Positions 38,152 through 48,105 are shown, counted from the stretch's first letter. The stretch is DNA of 64,000 nucleotides from Lutibacter sp. Hel_I_33_5 (GCF_007827455.1 NZ_VISM01000001.1:744001-808000); one strand, 5' to 3'. Numbers and translations are program-made. Notes: generated by a model from the sequence alone, not told the origin.

Positions 38152-41100
38152 TCATTCTTTAATAAACTTCCTAGTTATACTTTTTGAATCAGCATATATT
38201 CTTACAAGATATAATCCGCTAGATAATTCATCAACATTAATTTCTGTTAAATTTGAAGAGAGAATTTTAATTTTTTTACCTAATAGGTTATATATCTCAA
38301 TTTTACTTATTTGTATAGCATTTGACTTAATAAATAAGGTGCTTTTTACTGGATTAGGATATACATTAACAGAAGTATTAAATATATCTCCTTTAACACT
38401 TAAATTATCACAATCATCTCCAACTTTATAAGAAATATATTTAGTAACAGCCAAACCACCTGCAAAAGCAAACTTACACGCATAGTTTAATGTTTCTCCA
38501 GCTGTAACATTTCCTATCGTTTTAGAAAACTTCAAACCTCCTACATGATCCATTTGAACTTCACCGAAAGGATGTTGTTTCCATAAATAAGCCACTACTC
38601 CACTTCTATTGGTATCTAATAACTCAAAAGTAGCGATTACATTAGTTCCTAAAGTTTCAAAAGTTGTTTTATAACCAACAGAAAAAGATCCTTGTTGCGC
38701 TTGATTATCAGTTTCTGTACAAGAAATCACCTCATTTACTTTAATTTTTATAGGTTCAGAAGTAGTTTGTGCACTAGAATTATCAGTTGCTTTTGCTGTA
38801 ATAGAATATTCTCCTATAGGTACTGCGTTCCAAATAAAACTAAAAGGTTCTTTATTGTCTTCACCAATTTTTGTGTTTCCATTATAAAATTCTACTAACG
38901 CTACTGTTCCGTCTAAATCTGATGCATTCACATCAATATTGATATCAGACCCTTCTGTAAAATGAGAATTAGTAGTTGGAGTAGTTATAGAAACTGTAGG
39001 ATTAGAATTAGCGGTTTTTTGTACTAGAACTAAAACTTCACTACTGGCTTCGTATGTTCCATCAGAAACAGTTAATTTACATTTATAAACACCTTCTACT
39101 AAATTAGAAATGTTGGGTGATGCTGTTGTTTTATTATCAAAATTTATTGTTGATGGACCATAAATTTGTTGCCAATTATAAGTTAATGTTTGTCCTTCTG
39201 GATCATTACTTAAGCTTCCGTCTAAAGTAGCAGTAGCATTAGGTAAAATTACAACTACATTTTTCCCTGCATCGGCAACTGGCGGCACATAACTTAAATC
39301 AGACTTGCGCGTAAAAGTCATTTTACCTAAGTTAAACTCGCCATCAGAAATCACTAATTTTAACACGTGTTTTCCTTTAGGTAACGCTACATTATTACTT
39401 ATTTTATTTGTCCAATTATTCCAACCATTTGTGTTATTAACTTTTATGTCTTCACTCACTTTCTTTCCATCAATTTCAAAATAAAAAGGGCCACCGCCAT
39501 TGGAATTAGCCGAAGCAACTCTAGAACTTACTTCATATAAACCAGCAGTTTCTACATTAATTGTATATTCTAACCATTCTCCTGCGGAAAGCCAACCAAT
39601 TGTTGGACCTTCAATATTATTAGATGCAGCATCTACATATTCATCTGTTCTATAATCTCCTTCATTGTTTTTTGATAAATCAACATAAGAGATATTTTGT
39701 CCATTCCCTCCTTCAAATTTATCATAATTTCCAGCTTCTATAATTCCAGGAATCTGAAATTCATTTCCTAAAAAAGGTACTTGTTCTCCTACTTGTACAT
39801 TAACAATATTGGTAACATTAAATTTATTGTCTACATATATTCTGGCAAAGAAATTATGAATTCCTAGTTTGAGTTCTGAAGCTTTTAAGGTATAAGGTGC
39901 ATTTGTAACCTCTCCTAATAATTTTTCTCCATCATAAAATTCAACCTTTGTAATTCCTGTTCCTGTTACATTTGCTGTTAAATTTACACTTCCATTTGTA
40001 TACGCTTGATTAAAATCAGACGAAATTACTCCAGAAACGTCAATATCTCTACTTGTTGCCATTTTAGACGCTGGTACTTCTAGTTTATATCCATCAGAAA
40101 AATTGACTGTTATTGGTGTATTAGAATAATTATGAGCTACGTAAGTAATTTCTCCATTTTCTGTAAATGATGCTGCAATAGGATAATCTGCTGTAATTGT
40201 TGAATTAACTGTTCCTACAGCGTTCATTGCATGTAACCAATGATAAGTTTGCGCATCAGAAACACCAAATTTTAAAGACCTATTTGGATTAGAATCATAT
40301 AATGTTATTGCTTTCTTTGGATTGATTAATGACAAATACTTCCAATAAGTGTCGTGCCATAAATTATCATTTTTTTCGTTTGATAAAATACCTGTTTTTG
40401 TTTCAATTTCTGTCCAAAGTTTTTGAGCATATTGTTGATTATGTCCTAAATATAAAGAGCCTCCATGGATAGGATACATTTCTATACCATAAGAAGCTGC
40501 AATATCTGCAGTCCAAAAAGTTCCATTATCATACGAATTTCCCCAAACCCTAGAAACCAAACTAAAATGTTGATTATCTGAAAAATTTCGCTCATATACA
40601 TCAAACCAATATTCTTCTACAGCAGTTTGCTCAGTTGTATAAATATAAATTCCTAAATCTCTAATTTCTTTATTGTTTGTTATTGTTCCCCAGTGAATTA
40701 ACGAAGAGGCAAATTGCATACTTTCTGATGTAGATTCCTGATCATTTCCTTGTGGAAAAGTTGCAAATCCATTAGCCCAACTATGTCCAGCATAAGGACT
40801 AAAAGCTCTTAGGTAAGGAAACTTTGAATCATTTCTATCTGTAGAAGCTGCATCACGTATTAATAAATCAATCATATCTCCCCATTTATTTGACCAACCT
40901 GGTTCAAATTGTTCTAAAAATGCTGCGGCGTGAATAAAATATCCCCAATGAAAATGATGATCATTTATATTATTATCCTGTCCATGTCCAGAAGGATACC
41001 CTAATAAGGATGACCAAGTATTATTGTAATAAAACAAAAAAGCGACTTCACCAGAATTATAGGCTAACCAATCTTCTAACCGTTCTTTTATGGTAGCAAT

Positions 41101-42294
41101 CATTTTATCTCTTGCTACAATATTTCCCATTTGGTCTGCAATTCTAGCGGTTTGGATCATTCTATTCATTACCTGACCTTCGTTATAAGAATCTGTCCAA
41201 GTAGCTAAACCTTCATTTTCTATTTGAGAAATTTTATCATTTAATTGCCCGGGGCTAAAACCTTCGCTATAATTAACTAAATATGGTAAAGTTGGTAATA
41301 TTCCTTTAAAAGTATTTTCTACTGTAAATGAATTTCCTTCTAACATTTTTAAATCTCCTCTTACAGAATTATAAGTGTACAAGCTTGGTACAGGAGAATT
41401 TGAGGTTAAATTATTCCATTGATGTGGTAATAAACCTAAGATCATATTAGTATCTATCCCTTCTTTTACATCCGTAGAAATAGTAAAAGTTGTAGTTAGC
41501 TTAGAATTACTTTCATTATAATTCCAAGATGTTGTTGTGTTTGTTGGAAAAACATAAGCATATTTTTTTAATGCTTCCACGACTCCATTTATATCACTAG
41601 AGTTTTGTGGCAACATTGCCATAGACCAATAGTTTTTTCCATTTAAAGTTGATGTAAATATATTCCCAGATTTTGTCCAAGTACTACCAAATGGTGCGTA
41701 AAAAACAAAATCTGCTCCGCTGGAAGCATCCATAACAGTCAATATTTCATTTGTAACAGTTGCATTACCAGAATTCACTTTTATTTGCACAACATCGTCA
41801 GTATCTTTTTCATAATATAAAAATGGCATACCAATTCCAGAAGTAACCTTTAATTCATTATCGGCATCTTTCCAATTCATCGTTACCGTCCAATCAGAAT
41901 AATCAGAAACTGTAGATTTAGTAGTATTTAAACCTGTTAAACTGACTTCAATTGGTGCAGAATCTCCAATAACTCCCCAAGGAATATAGGTTACAATTAA
42001 ACCTGTATTAGTAGTTTTCATTGTCATTGGATAATTAAATAAATTATCTGCATGATTTTCTTTTATTAATTTAGACCACCAATCATTTGTTGGCACTGGC
42101 TTGCCTAAGGCATTTCCTGAAAGTTGAGGCGAACCACTCGGAAAATCATTTCTACCGGCAGAATCTTTACCTGGAAAACTATTCGTATAACTTCCACTAC
42201 CAACTTGTGTTGTTTGTGAAAAAATTGAAACACTAAAAAGAAATATTAATAAAAGTGAAACCGATTTATAAATTTTTGGAAAGGTCTTATACAT
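38152..42294 (-). CDS. GH81 endo-beta-1,3-glucanase, multidomain, T9SS-secreted
   Basis: This 1380-residue laminarinase-type enzyme starts with a signal peptide (ends SIFSQ). The GH81 domain (about 50-740) has TNDWWSKL, GYPSGHGQDNNINDHHFHWGYF (catalytic Asp in the DHHFHWG segment, about 445) and GNDQESTSESM (Glu pair, about 517-527). Next come an Ig-like domain (755-838), a CBM6 domain (848-998, starting IEAGNYDKFEGGNGQN), a PKD domain (1003-1092), a second Ig-like domain (1098-1188), a ~95-residue Cys-containing domain (1200-1297) and a type A T9SS sorting domain (1305-1380, VYPNPVKSTLFI). It should cleave beta-1,3-glucans such as algal laminarin. CBM6 would bind the polymer. It stands alone in the window without a SusCD pair. 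Confidence 0.92.
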   Translation of the reverse strand: MYKTFPKIYKSVSLLLIFLFSVSIFSQTTQVGSGSYTNSFPGKDSAGRNDFPSGSPQLSGNALGKPVPTNDWWSKLIKENHADNLFNYPMTMKTTNTGLIVTYIPWGVIGDSAPIEVSLTGLNTTKSTVSDYSDWTVTMNWKDADNELKVTSGIGMPFLYYEKDTDDVVQIKVNSGNATVTNEILTVMDASSGADFVFYAPFGSTWTKSGNIFTSTLNGKNYWSMAMLPQNSSDINGVVEALKKYAYVFPTNTTTSWNYNESNSKLTTTFTISTDVKEGIDTNMILGLLPHQWNNLTSNSPVPSLYTYNSVRGDLKMLEGNSFTVENTFKGILPTLPYLVNYSEGFSPGQLNDKISQIENEGLATWTDSYNEGQVMNRMIQTARIADQMGNIVARDKMIATIKERLEDWLAYNSGEVAFLFYYNNTWSSLLGYPSGHGQDNNINDHHFHWGYFIHAAAFLEQFEPGWSNKWGDMIDLLIRDAASTDRNDSKFPYLRAFSPYAGHSWANGFATFPQGNDQESTSESMQFASSLIHWGTITNNKEIRDLGIYIYTTEQTAVEEYWFDVYERNFSDNQHFSLVSRVWGNSYDNGTFWTADIAASYGIEMYPIHGGSLYLGHNQQYAQKLWTEIETKTGILSNEKNDNLWHDTYWKYLSLINPKKAITLYDSNPNRSLKFGVSDAQTYHWLHAMNAVGTVNSTITADYPIAASFTENGEITYVAHNYSNTPITVNFSDGYKLEVPASKMATSRDIDVSGVISSDFNQAYTNGSVNLTANVTGTGITKVEFYDGEKLLGEVTNAPYTLKASELKLGIHNFFARIYVDNKFNVTNIVNVQVGEQVPFLGNEFQIPGIIEAGNYDKFEGGNGQNISYVDLSKNNEGDYRTDEYVDAASNNIEGPTIGWLSAGEWLEYTINVETAGLYEVSSRVASANSNGGGPFYFEIDGKKVSEDIKVNNTNGWNNWTNKISNNVALPKGKHVLKLVISDGEFNLGKMTFTRKSDLSYVPPVADAGKNVVVILPNATATLDGSLSNDPEGQTLTYNWQQIYGPSTINFDNKTTASPNISNLVEGVYKCKLTVSDGTYEASSEVLVLVQKTANSNPTVSITTPTTNSHFTEGSDINIDVNASDLDGTVALVEFYNGNTKIGEDNKEPFSFIWNAVPIGEYSITAKATDNSSAQTTSEPIKIKVNEVISCTETDNQAQQGSFSVGYKTTFETLGTNVIATFELLDTNRSGVVAYLWKQHPFGEVQMDHVGGLKFSKTIGNVTAGETLNYACKFAFAGGLAVTKYISYKVGDDCDNLSVKGDIFNTSVNVYPNPVKSTLFIKSNAIQISKIEIYNLLGKKIKILSSNLTEINVDELSSGLYLVRIYADSKSITRKFIKE

Positions 42295-42442
42295 ATAAAC
42301 TTGTTGAATGGTAAAGATATTCTATGCTTTAAAATTTAAATAATAAAGCAACCATACATAAACTATACAAGTAGTAAAAATCACCAGAAAAACAGGTGAA
42401 ACAAAAGAAATACTTCAATACATTAACCTTTTTTTAAAAAAG

Positions 42443-42477
42443 AAAACCCGTTTAGAAATTTTCTAAACGGGTTTTTA
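42443..42477. terminator. Terminator between folE and the GH81 gene
   Basis: AAAACCCGTTTAGAAA (42443-42458) pairs with TTTCTAAACGGGTTTT (42460-42475) around one base, followed by T residues. It lies downstream of folE (minus strand). Confidence 0.85.
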
Positions 42478-42486
42478 TATTGAATA

Positions 42487-42511
42487 GATTCCCTTATTCA
42501 CGGGAATGACA
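42487..42511. repeat. REP-like palindrome (ATTCCC...GGGAATGACA family)
   Basis: GATTCCCTTATTCACGGGAA is followed by TGACA, just behind the folE stop codon. It is related to the element at 58715-58784. Confidence 0.5.
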
Positions 42512-42513
42512 AT

Positions 42514-43182
42514 TTAGTCAAAATCTGTATCCATTTTTAGGTAATCTAAAAACTCACGTTTTCTATCTCTGTCTTTAAATTTTCCACCAAACTCAGCAGT
42601 TACTGTAGAACTTTCTATGTCTTTAATTCCTCTAGAATTTACACATAAATGTTTTGCATCAATTACACAAGCAACATCTTGTGTGCCTAAAGCTTCTTGT
42701 AAAGATTGTACAACTTGCATTGTTAAGCGCTCTTGTACTTGAGGTCTTTTAGAAAAATACTCAACAATTCTATTCATTTTAGAAAGTCCGATTACTTTTC
42801 CGTCAGAAATATAAGCAACATGCGCTCTACCAATAATTGGCAGTAAATGATGTTCGCAAGTAGAATATACAACGATGTTTTTTTCTACCAACATTTCACC
42901 ATACTTATAGTTATTGTCGAATGTAGACGCTTTTGGCATGTTTTTGGGATTTAATCCCATAAACAATTCATTTACAAAAGCTTTCGCAACACGTTTAGGC
43001 GTTCCTTGTAGACTATCGTCGGTTAAATCCATTCCTAAAGTTTCAAGAATATCTTTAACGCTTTCTTGGATTTTATCAATTTTTTCTTCGTCAGAAATAT
43101 TAAAAGCATCTGCTCTTAAGGGAGTTGTAGCTGAAGTACCTACATGATTTTCTCCTATTTCTTCAATTCTCTCTTCATTCAT
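42514..43182 (-). CDS. folE: GTP cyclohydrolase I
   Basis: FolE converts GTP to 7,8-dihydroneopterin triphosphate, the entry to folate and tetrahydropterin synthesis. Zinc-binding STCEHHLLPI and CVIDAKHLCVNSRG, and the active-site motifs GRAHVAYIS, LSKMNRIV and RPQVQERLT, are intact. The preferred start at 43182 (MNEERIEEIG) gives 222 residues. An in-frame ATG at 43203 would add MFELNSK. It follows hisS on the same strand, with its own candidate -7 box in the gap. Confidence 0.94.
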   Translation of the reverse strand: MNEERIEEIGENHVGTSATTPLRADAFNISDEEKIDKIQESVKDILETLGMDLTDDSLQGTPKRVAKAFVNELFMGLNPKNMPKASTFDNNYKYGEMLVEKNIVVYSTCEHHLLPIIGRAHVAYISDGKVIGLSKMNRIVEYFSKRPQVQERLTMQVVQSLQEALGTQDVACVIDAKHLCVNSRGIKDIESSTVTAEFGGKFKDRDRKREFLDYLKMDTDFD

Positions 43183-43222
43183 TTTGCTATTCAATTCAAA
43201 CATTTCAATCTATATTATTATG

Positions 43223-43230
43223 CAAATTTA
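43223..43230 (-). promoter_or_regulatory. Candidate -7 box of folE
   Basis: TAAATTTG on the minus strand matches TAnnTTTG, 40 bp upstream of the preferred folE start and behind the hisS stop codon (43246). A TTG triplet lies 12 bp upstream, shorter than the usual spacing. Confidence 0.45.
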
Positions 43231-43245
43231 ATGGTTTGCAGCCAA

Positions 43246-44910
43246 TTATTTCACTTTCTCTATAATTTCATTGATAGATAACGTAGATTGCTCAAAATTA
43301 GTCATATCTTTTATAGTGAAAATATCGTTTTCAATTTTAGAAACTACAAACTCAATTTTTCTATTAGTTGCATATTTCCATTGTTTTTTTTCTTGTTTAT
43401 TACTAGTTGCTAGATCAGGATATAACTCGCACTTCACCCCTTTTTCTCGCAAACTTTGTATGGCTTTTAATTTGATAATATCTGTAGATGCATCAAAATT
43501 TAAAAACAATACTTTTGGTTTTGGCAATTCAACAGACTGCAACAAGCCTAGTTCTTCTAAAACTAAATAAATTCTATCCAATCCAAATGAAATTCCGACT
43601 CCAGAAACATCTTTTAAACCAAAGATTCCTGTTAAATCGTCATAACGTCCACCTCCACCGATAGAACCCATTTTTACACCTTTTGGTGCTGCTACTTCAA
43701 AAATTGCGCCAGTATAATAGTTTAGACCTCTTGCTAAGGTTACATCTACTTCTAAAGAAGCGGTTTCTAACCCTAAATCTGAAATTGCATTAATTACAAA
43801 ACGTAATTCTTCTACTCCTTTTAACCCTTCTTCTGAACCTTGTAATAAATTTTCTAAAGAACGTATATTTTCTAAATTTGAACCTGAAAAACTAAATAAT
43901 GGATCAACTTTTTCAATCGCTTCTTGGGTAATTCCTTTGGATAACATTTCTGTTACCACACCGTCTTTACCAATCTTATCTAATTTATCTAAAGCAACCG
44001 TAAAATCGATTAATTTATCTTTTGCTCCAATAACTTCTGCAATACCTGATAATATTTTTCTGTTATTAATTTTTATAGTCGTTCCAGCCAAGCCTAACTT
44101 ACTAAAAACAGCGTCGTATAATTGAATGAATTCTACTTCTTGTAATAAAGATTTACTTCCAACAACATCAGCATCACATTGATAAAATTCTCTAAATCGC
44201 CCTTTTTGTGGTCTATCTGCTCTCCAAACTGGTTGAATTTGATAACGCTTAAAAGGAAAAGAAATATCGTTTTGGTGTTGTACTACATATCTTGCGAAAG
44301 GAACTGTTAAGTCGTAACGTAAAGCTTTTTCTGAAATTTGAGATACAGTTTTATTAGAGTTTAAAATTTTATATTCAGAAAGGTATTCATCAAAAAACAA
44401 AAGAAATAAATCATTTCTATATTTATTTATTTCAACTATTCTTCTACTTTCTTCAACACTTTCAATTTCTTTAATTTTTTCGAAAAATTGAGTTTTATTT
44501 TTTTTGAAGTAATCAAGTACAAATAATTGAATTTTATCAGCCGAATTAATAATATTAAAATAACGCTCTAGAACTTTATCAAAATATTCACTTTTATTAT
44601 TTATATTATCAATTGAGTGTATAAATATATCAAAAAAGCTATAGAAATTAATATTTGATCTAGTTGATTCAATTATATCATTTCTTACATCTTTTAAATA
44701 ATCCCCAGAATTTAAAATCTTAAAAATCAATCGATCCCCTTCTTCGCCGTATTTTCCCATTAGTGTAGAAGAATTTTCAAAACTTGGTGTTTCAATCGGT
44801 TGAAATCCAAATAATTCAAAAGCACTTCTTATCGTATTAAAAATATACGATCGTTTTGCTACTTCTGTTGGCGAAAAATCTCTTGTTCCTTTTGGGATGC
44901 TTGGTTTCAT
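43246..44910 (-). CDS. hisS: Histidyl-tRNA synthetase with internal insertion
   Basis: HisRS attaches histidine to tRNA-His. It has 554 residues, about 100 longer than the usual flavobacterial enzyme (roughly 450). Class II motifs are intact: motif 1 region [15 protein letters not shown], motif 2 [20 protein letters not shown], the HisA motif [14 protein letters not shown], motif 3 [10 protein letters not shown], and a C-terminal anticodon-binding domain. The extra segment lies between ILNSGDYL (residue 72) and [14 protein letters not shown] (residue 193), where homologues have a loop of about 20 residues. The reading frame is open throughout, so this is an in-frame insertion, not a pseudogene. 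A heptamer tandem array lies immediately upstream. Confidence 0.95.
   Translation of the reverse strand: MKPSIPKGTRDFSPTEVAKRSYIFNTIRSAFELFGFQPIETPSFENSSTLMGKYGEEGDRLIFKILNSGDYLKDVRNDIIESTRSNINFYSFFDIFIHSIDNINNKSEYFDKVLERYFNIINSADKIQLFVLDYFKKNKTQFFEKIKEIESVEESRRIVEINKYRNDLFLLFFDEYLSEYKILNSNKTVSQISEKALRYDLTVPFARYVVQHQNDISFPFKRYQIQPVWRADRPQKGRFREFYQCDADVVGSKSLLQEVEFIQLYDAVFSKLGLAGTTIKINNRKILSGIAEVIGAKDKLIDFTVALDKLDKIGKDGVVTEMLSKGITQEAIEKVDPLFSFSGSNLENIRSLENLLQGSEEGLKGVEELRFVINAISDLGLETASLEVDVTLARGLNYYTGAIFEVAAPKGVKMGSIGGGGRYDDLTGIFGLKDVSGVGISFGLDRIYLVLEELGLLQSVELPKPKVLFLNFDASTDIIKLKAIQSLREKGVKCELYPDLATSNKQEKKQWKYATNRKIEFVVSKIENDIFTIKDMTNFEQSTLSINEIIEKVK
44349..44688 (-). other. ~100-residue insertion inside hisS
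   Basis: Residues about 75-187 of HisRS are rich in Asn, Ile, Phe, Lys and Glu and appear to form amphipathic helices (for example [20 protein letters not shown]). No catalytic motif, intein splice motif (initial Cys, terminal HN) or homing-endonuclease motif is present. It interrupts the hairpin that precedes the ATP/His-binding LRPE-like strand. The DNA is visibly more A/T-rich than the flanks. Confidence 0.75.
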
Positions 44911-44915
44911 GAATT

Positions 44916-44946
44916 AGTTTTTAGTCTTTAGTCTTTAGTCTTTAGT
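44916..44946. repeat. Heptamer tandem array upstream of hisS
   Basis: About four copies of AGTCTTT lie 6 bp upstream of the hisS start codon. This is the same type of element as the array at 18004-18086, but with a different unit. Confidence 0.75.
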
Positions 44947-45030
44947 TATCTCACTCAAAACTAAGCACTTAAAATTCAACACTTTCAATTGTTAATTGAA
45001 GAGGCAAATATCGTGAAAAATTTAACTTTT

Positions 45031-45969
45031 CTAAGAATCAATAAAGGTTTTATTTTTCTTTTTCAAAGCTTGTAAAGAAGCATTTAATTCAAAGCCTAAT
45101 AAGAGAATGATAGAGTTTAACCATACAAACAACATCAGTACTAAAAGTGTTCCAATAGAGCCATAAAGTTGATTGTATTGTGCGAATTTAACCACATAAA
45201 TACCGAATAAATAAAAGATAAACAACATTAAAAAAGTGGTTAACAATGCACCTGCAGAAAAGAATCTGGTGTTTTTCCCTTGTTTAGTTCCGTATCTAAA
45301 AAGTAAAGAAACCACTGTGAAAATCATTAATAAAAACAGGAACGCTCTACCATAATAAAACAAGTTTAAATCGCTTGTATTAAACCAACCTATTTCATCT
45401 ATTTTAGATAAAGCAACTTGATAAATTATTACCGAAACTACTGTCACTATTAAGAATAACGACATTATTAATGAAACTGCTAATGAAACAAAATAGGCTT
45501 TAAAAACATTTCTAAACTCTTTTACATGATACGAATATTCGAATCCACCAAAGATGGCATTCACTCCATTGGTCATTAAAAATATCGAAGCTAAAAAACC
45601 AAAAGATAATAATCCACCTGAAGGATTATTAATAATATCATCTATTACAGTGTTAACCGCTTCAAACGTTTTTGGTGGCAATCCGTCTTTTATCATAGAA
45701 AATAATCCTTCTTGAAAACCTTCAATATTTATATAAGGAATTAGTGATAAAATGAATAATAAAAATGGAAAAATAGCCATAAAAAAGCTATAAGCAATTC
45801 CGCTTGCACGAGTTGTTAATGCTCCCTTTACAATACCTAAAATATACATTTCTAGTACGTCATACAAAGACATCCCTTCTAACCCAGGAATTTTTATTTT
45901 CTTCCCAAATTTAACCAACAAATTTACTATTGGTATTTTTGCTAAGTTGTCTTCTATTTCTTTTGACAT
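45031..45969 (-). CDS. YihY/BrkB family membrane protein
   Basis: The protein of 312 residues has six hydrophobic helices. The family motifs TTRASGIAYSFFMAIFPFLLFILSLIPYI, LLSFGFLASIFLMTNGVNAIFGGFEYSY and YGSIGTLLVLMLFVWLNSIILLLGFELNA identify it as YihY/BrkB (once misannotated as ribonuclease BN). Its function is unsettled; inner-membrane transport or envelope roles have been suggested. It lies 33 bp downstream of nadC on the same strand. Confidence 0.9.
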   Translation of the reverse strand: MSKEIEDNLAKIPIVNLLVKFGKKIKIPGLEGMSLYDVLEMYILGIVKGALTTRASGIAYSFFMAIFPFLLFILSLIPYINIEGFQEGLFSMIKDGLPPKTFEAVNTVIDDIINNPSGGLLSFGFLASIFLMTNGVNAIFGGFEYSYHVKEFRNVFKAYFVSLAVSLIMSLFLIVTVVSVIIYQVALSKIDEIGWFNTSDLNLFYYGRAFLFLLMIFTVVSLLFRYGTKQGKNTRFFSAGALLTTFLMLFIFYLFGIYVVKFAQYNQLYGSIGTLLVLMLFVWLNSIILLLGFELNASLQALKKKNKTFIDS

Positions 45970-46002
45970 TTAAATAAGTTGCAAAGTTTATATTGAAACA
46001 AA

Positions 46003-46860
46003 TTAAATCGCTTTTAAACTCAAGTCCAAATTATACACCGAATGTGTTAATGCTCCTGAAGAAATAAAATCGACACCACAATCTGCATATTTTCTAATTG
46101 TTTTTTCATTAATTCCACCCGAAGATTCTGTTAAGCAAGTATCTCCAATTAAAGCAACTGCTTTTCTAGTATCTTCATAATTAAAATTATCGATTAGAAT
46201 TCTATAAACACCTTCATTCGATAAAATTTCTTTGATTTCTTCTAAACTTCTAGCTTCAACAATTATTTTTATATCCAACTCTTTTTCAGATAAATACTTC
46301 TTCGTTTTTGTAATTGCTTGTGTAATTCCACCCGCAAAATCAATATGATTGTCTTTAATCATTACCATATCATACAAAGCAAATCTATGATTTTCTCCGC
46401 CACCAATTTTTACCGCCCATTTTTCTAAAGCTCTAATTCCTGGCGTTGTTTTACGTGTATCTAAAACCTTCGTTTTTGTACCGTCTAATAAATTAGCAAA
46501 AAACTTCGTTTTTGTAGCAATTGCAGACATTCTTTGCATCGCATTTAACACCAAACGTTCGGCTTGTAAAATTGATTGCGAACGACCAGAAACATGAAAA
46601 ACAATATCACCATATTTTACTGCATCTCCATCATTTATAAACGTTTCTACTTCTAAATCTGCATCTACATAGGTAAAAACTTGTTTAGCAAATTCAACAC
46701 CAGCAATAATTCCTTCATCCTTCACCAATAACTTAGCTTTTCCTTTTGCATCAACAGGAATACACGATAAAGATGTATGATCTCCATCTCCAATATCTTC
46801 TCTTATTGCATTAGAAATTATAAGTTCTAGTTCTTTTTCAAATTGTTCTTTTGTTATCAT
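46003..46860 (-). CDS. nadC: Nicotinate-nucleotide pyrophosphorylase
   Basis: NadC (285 residues) converts quinolinate and PRPP to nicotinate mononucleotide in de novo NAD synthesis. Conserved elements include REDIGDGDHTS, LNAMQRMSAIAT, the PRPP/quinolinate-binding KVLDTRKTTPGIRALEKWAV, GGGENHRFALYDMVMIKDNHI, and ESSGGI near the C-terminus. The length is normal. A candidate -7 box, TATTTTTG, lies 21 bp upstream. It is divergent from rlmH. Confidence 0.95.
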   Translation of the reverse strand: MITKEQFEKELELIISNAIREDIGDGDHTSLSCIPVDAKGKAKLLVKDEGIIAGVEFAKQVFTYVDADLEVETFINDGDAVKYGDIVFHVSGRSQSILQAERLVLNAMQRMSAIATKTKFFANLLDGTKTKVLDTRKTTPGIRALEKWAVKIGGGENHRFALYDMVMIKDNHIDFAGGITQAITKTKKYLSEKELDIKIIVEARSLEEIKEILSNEGVYRILIDNFNYEDTRKAVALIGDTCLTESSGGINEKTIRKYADCGVDFISSGALTHSVYNLDLSLKAI

Positions 46861-46880
46861 ATGGATTCTTAATTCTGAAA

Positions 46881-46888
46881 CAAAAATA
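46881..46888 (-). promoter_or_regulatory. Candidate -7 box of nadC
   Basis: TATTTTTG on the minus strand matches TAnnTTTG, 21 bp upstream of the nadC ATG. A partner -33 TTG is not obvious. Confidence 0.4.
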
Positions 46889-46909
46889 GTATTTTAAATT
46901 GTTAATTAA

Positions 46910-46917
46910 TACTTTTG
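46910..46917 (+). promoter_or_regulatory. Candidate -7 box of rlmH
   Basis: TACTTTTG on the plus strand matches TAnnTTTG. It would give rlmH a leader of about 70 bases that includes the paired REP-like palindromes at 46933-46991. Confidence 0.4.
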
Positions 46918-46932
46918 TTTCGACATACATTA

Positions 46933-46991
46933 TGTCTCCTCGAGCGCAGTCGAGAGGTTTTTAACAGGTCTCGACTGCGCTCGACCAGACA
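46933..46991. repeat. Paired REP-like palindromes (TCGACTGCGCTC family)
   Basis: Two inverted units, CGAGCGCAGTCGAGAGG and TCTCGACTGCGCTCGA, lie between a TGTCT start and a CAGACA end. This large palindromic pair lies in the rlmH leader. An ATG-initiated reading frame through it (from 46915) was judged spurious. Confidence 0.75.
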
Positions 46992-46995
46992 AAAA

Positions 46996-47469
46996 ATGAA
47001 AATCAAACTACTTGCCATTGGTAAAACGGATAACAAGCAATTAATTGCTTTAATTGATGAATATCAAAATCGATTAAAACATTATATAAAGTTTGAATTT
47101 GAAGTGATTCCTGATATAAAAAATGCTAAAAACCTTAGCGAAAATCAGCAAAAAGAAAAAGAAGGCGAATTAATTTTAGCAAAAGTTAATAATGCTGATG
47201 ATTTAATTTTATTGGATGATAAAGGAAAACATTATACTTCTATAGAGTTTTCTAAGCTTTTACAGAAAAAAATGAACTCAGGAATTAAACAATTAATTTT
47301 GGTAATTGGTGGTCCTTATGGATTTTCTGAAGCTGTTTATAAAAAGGCAAAAGGGAAATTATCATTGTCTAAAATGACGTTTTCTCATCAGATGATTCGC
47401 TTGTTTATTGTTGAACAAATCTATCGTGGTTTTACAATTCTTAGAAATGAACCCTATCATCATGAATAG
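46996..47469 (+). CDS. rlmH: 23S rRNA (pseudouridine1915-N3)-methyltransferase
   Basis: RlmH (157 residues) is a SPOUT-class methyltransferase that modifies helix 69 of 23S rRNA. The motifs LILLDDKGKHYTSIEFSKLL, LVIGGPYGFSE and the knot-forming C-terminus MIRLFIVEQIYRGFTILRNEPYHHE are diagnostic. The ATG at 46996 gives the normal family length. An upstream in-frame ATG (46915) would translate the REP-like palindromes into an Arg/Ser-rich extension and was rejected. A GCCACATTGTGGC palindrome follows the stop. Confidence 0.95.
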   Translation: MKIKLLAIGKTDNKQLIALIDEYQNRLKHYIKFEFEVIPDIKNAKNLSENQQKEKEGELILAKVNNADDLILLDDKGKHYTSIEFSKLLQKKMNSGIKQLILVIGGPYGFSEAVYKKAKGKLSLSKMTFSHQMIRLFIVEQIYRGFTILRNEPYHHE

Positions 47470-47526
47470 CCACATTGTGGCAATAAGTATATTAATTACT
47501 GATATTAAATTGATTATTTTCGCGCT

Positions 47527-48105
47527 ATGAAATTAGTTTTTGCAACCAACAATCTTAATAAACTTGCTGAAGTTCAGAAAATGCTTCCAAGCTCAATAGA
47601 ATTGCTTTCTTTAAAAGATATTAATTGTTTTGATGAAATTGATGAAACGGCAACTACTTTAGAAGGAAATGCGCAGTTAAAAGCAAATCATATTACAGAG
47701 AAGTTTAGTTATAATTGTTTTGCAGATGATACTGGTTTAGAGGTTGAAAGTTTAAATGGAGAACCTGGAGTATATTCGGCTAGATATGCAGGAGAACCTG
47801 CTAATTCTGAAAATAATATGCAAAAATTATTGACTGAATTAGAAAATAAGGAAAACAGAAAAGCACAGTTTAGAACTTCCGTCTGTTTAAATATTAATGG
47901 AGAACAGTTTTTATTTGACGGAATTTGTAAAGGAGAAATATTACAACAAAAACAGGGTGAAAAAGGTTTTGGATATGATCCAATTTTTAAACCCAAAGGA
48001 TATCATCAATCTTTTGCTGAAATGAGTGCGGAAGAAAAAAATAAAATTAGTCATAGAGGTTTGGCTATTCAGAAGTTAGTCGGATTTTTAAAGAAATATA
48101 AATAA
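47527..48105 (+). CDS. rdgB: Non-canonical purine NTP pyrophosphatase (RdgB/HAM1)
   Basis: RdgB (192 residues) hydrolyses dITP, XTP and ITP to monophosphates to keep them out of nucleic acids. The motifs [66 protein letters not shown] and the C-terminal helix are all intact. It is 57 bp downstream of rlmH in the same direction. Its stop codon abuts a REP-like pair. Confidence 0.95.
   Translation: MKLVFATNNLNKLAEVQKMLPSSIELLSLKDINCFDEIDETATTLEGNAQLKANHITEKFSYNCFADDTGLEVESLNGEPGVYSARYAGEPANSENNMQKLLTELENKENRKAQFRTSVCLNINGEQFLFDGICKGEILQQKQGEKGFGYDPIFKPKGYHQSFAEMSAEEKNKISHRGLAIQKLVGFLKKYK

Noticed and set aside
44349..44688. Intein or group I intron inside hisS
   Set aside because: There are no splice-site residues, endonuclease motifs or intron-type frame break; the frame is open and the segment is only about 100 residues.
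46915..46995. N-terminal extension of RlmH
   Set aside because: It translates REP-like palindromes into an Arg/Ser-rich peptide; the ATG at 46996 gives the family length.
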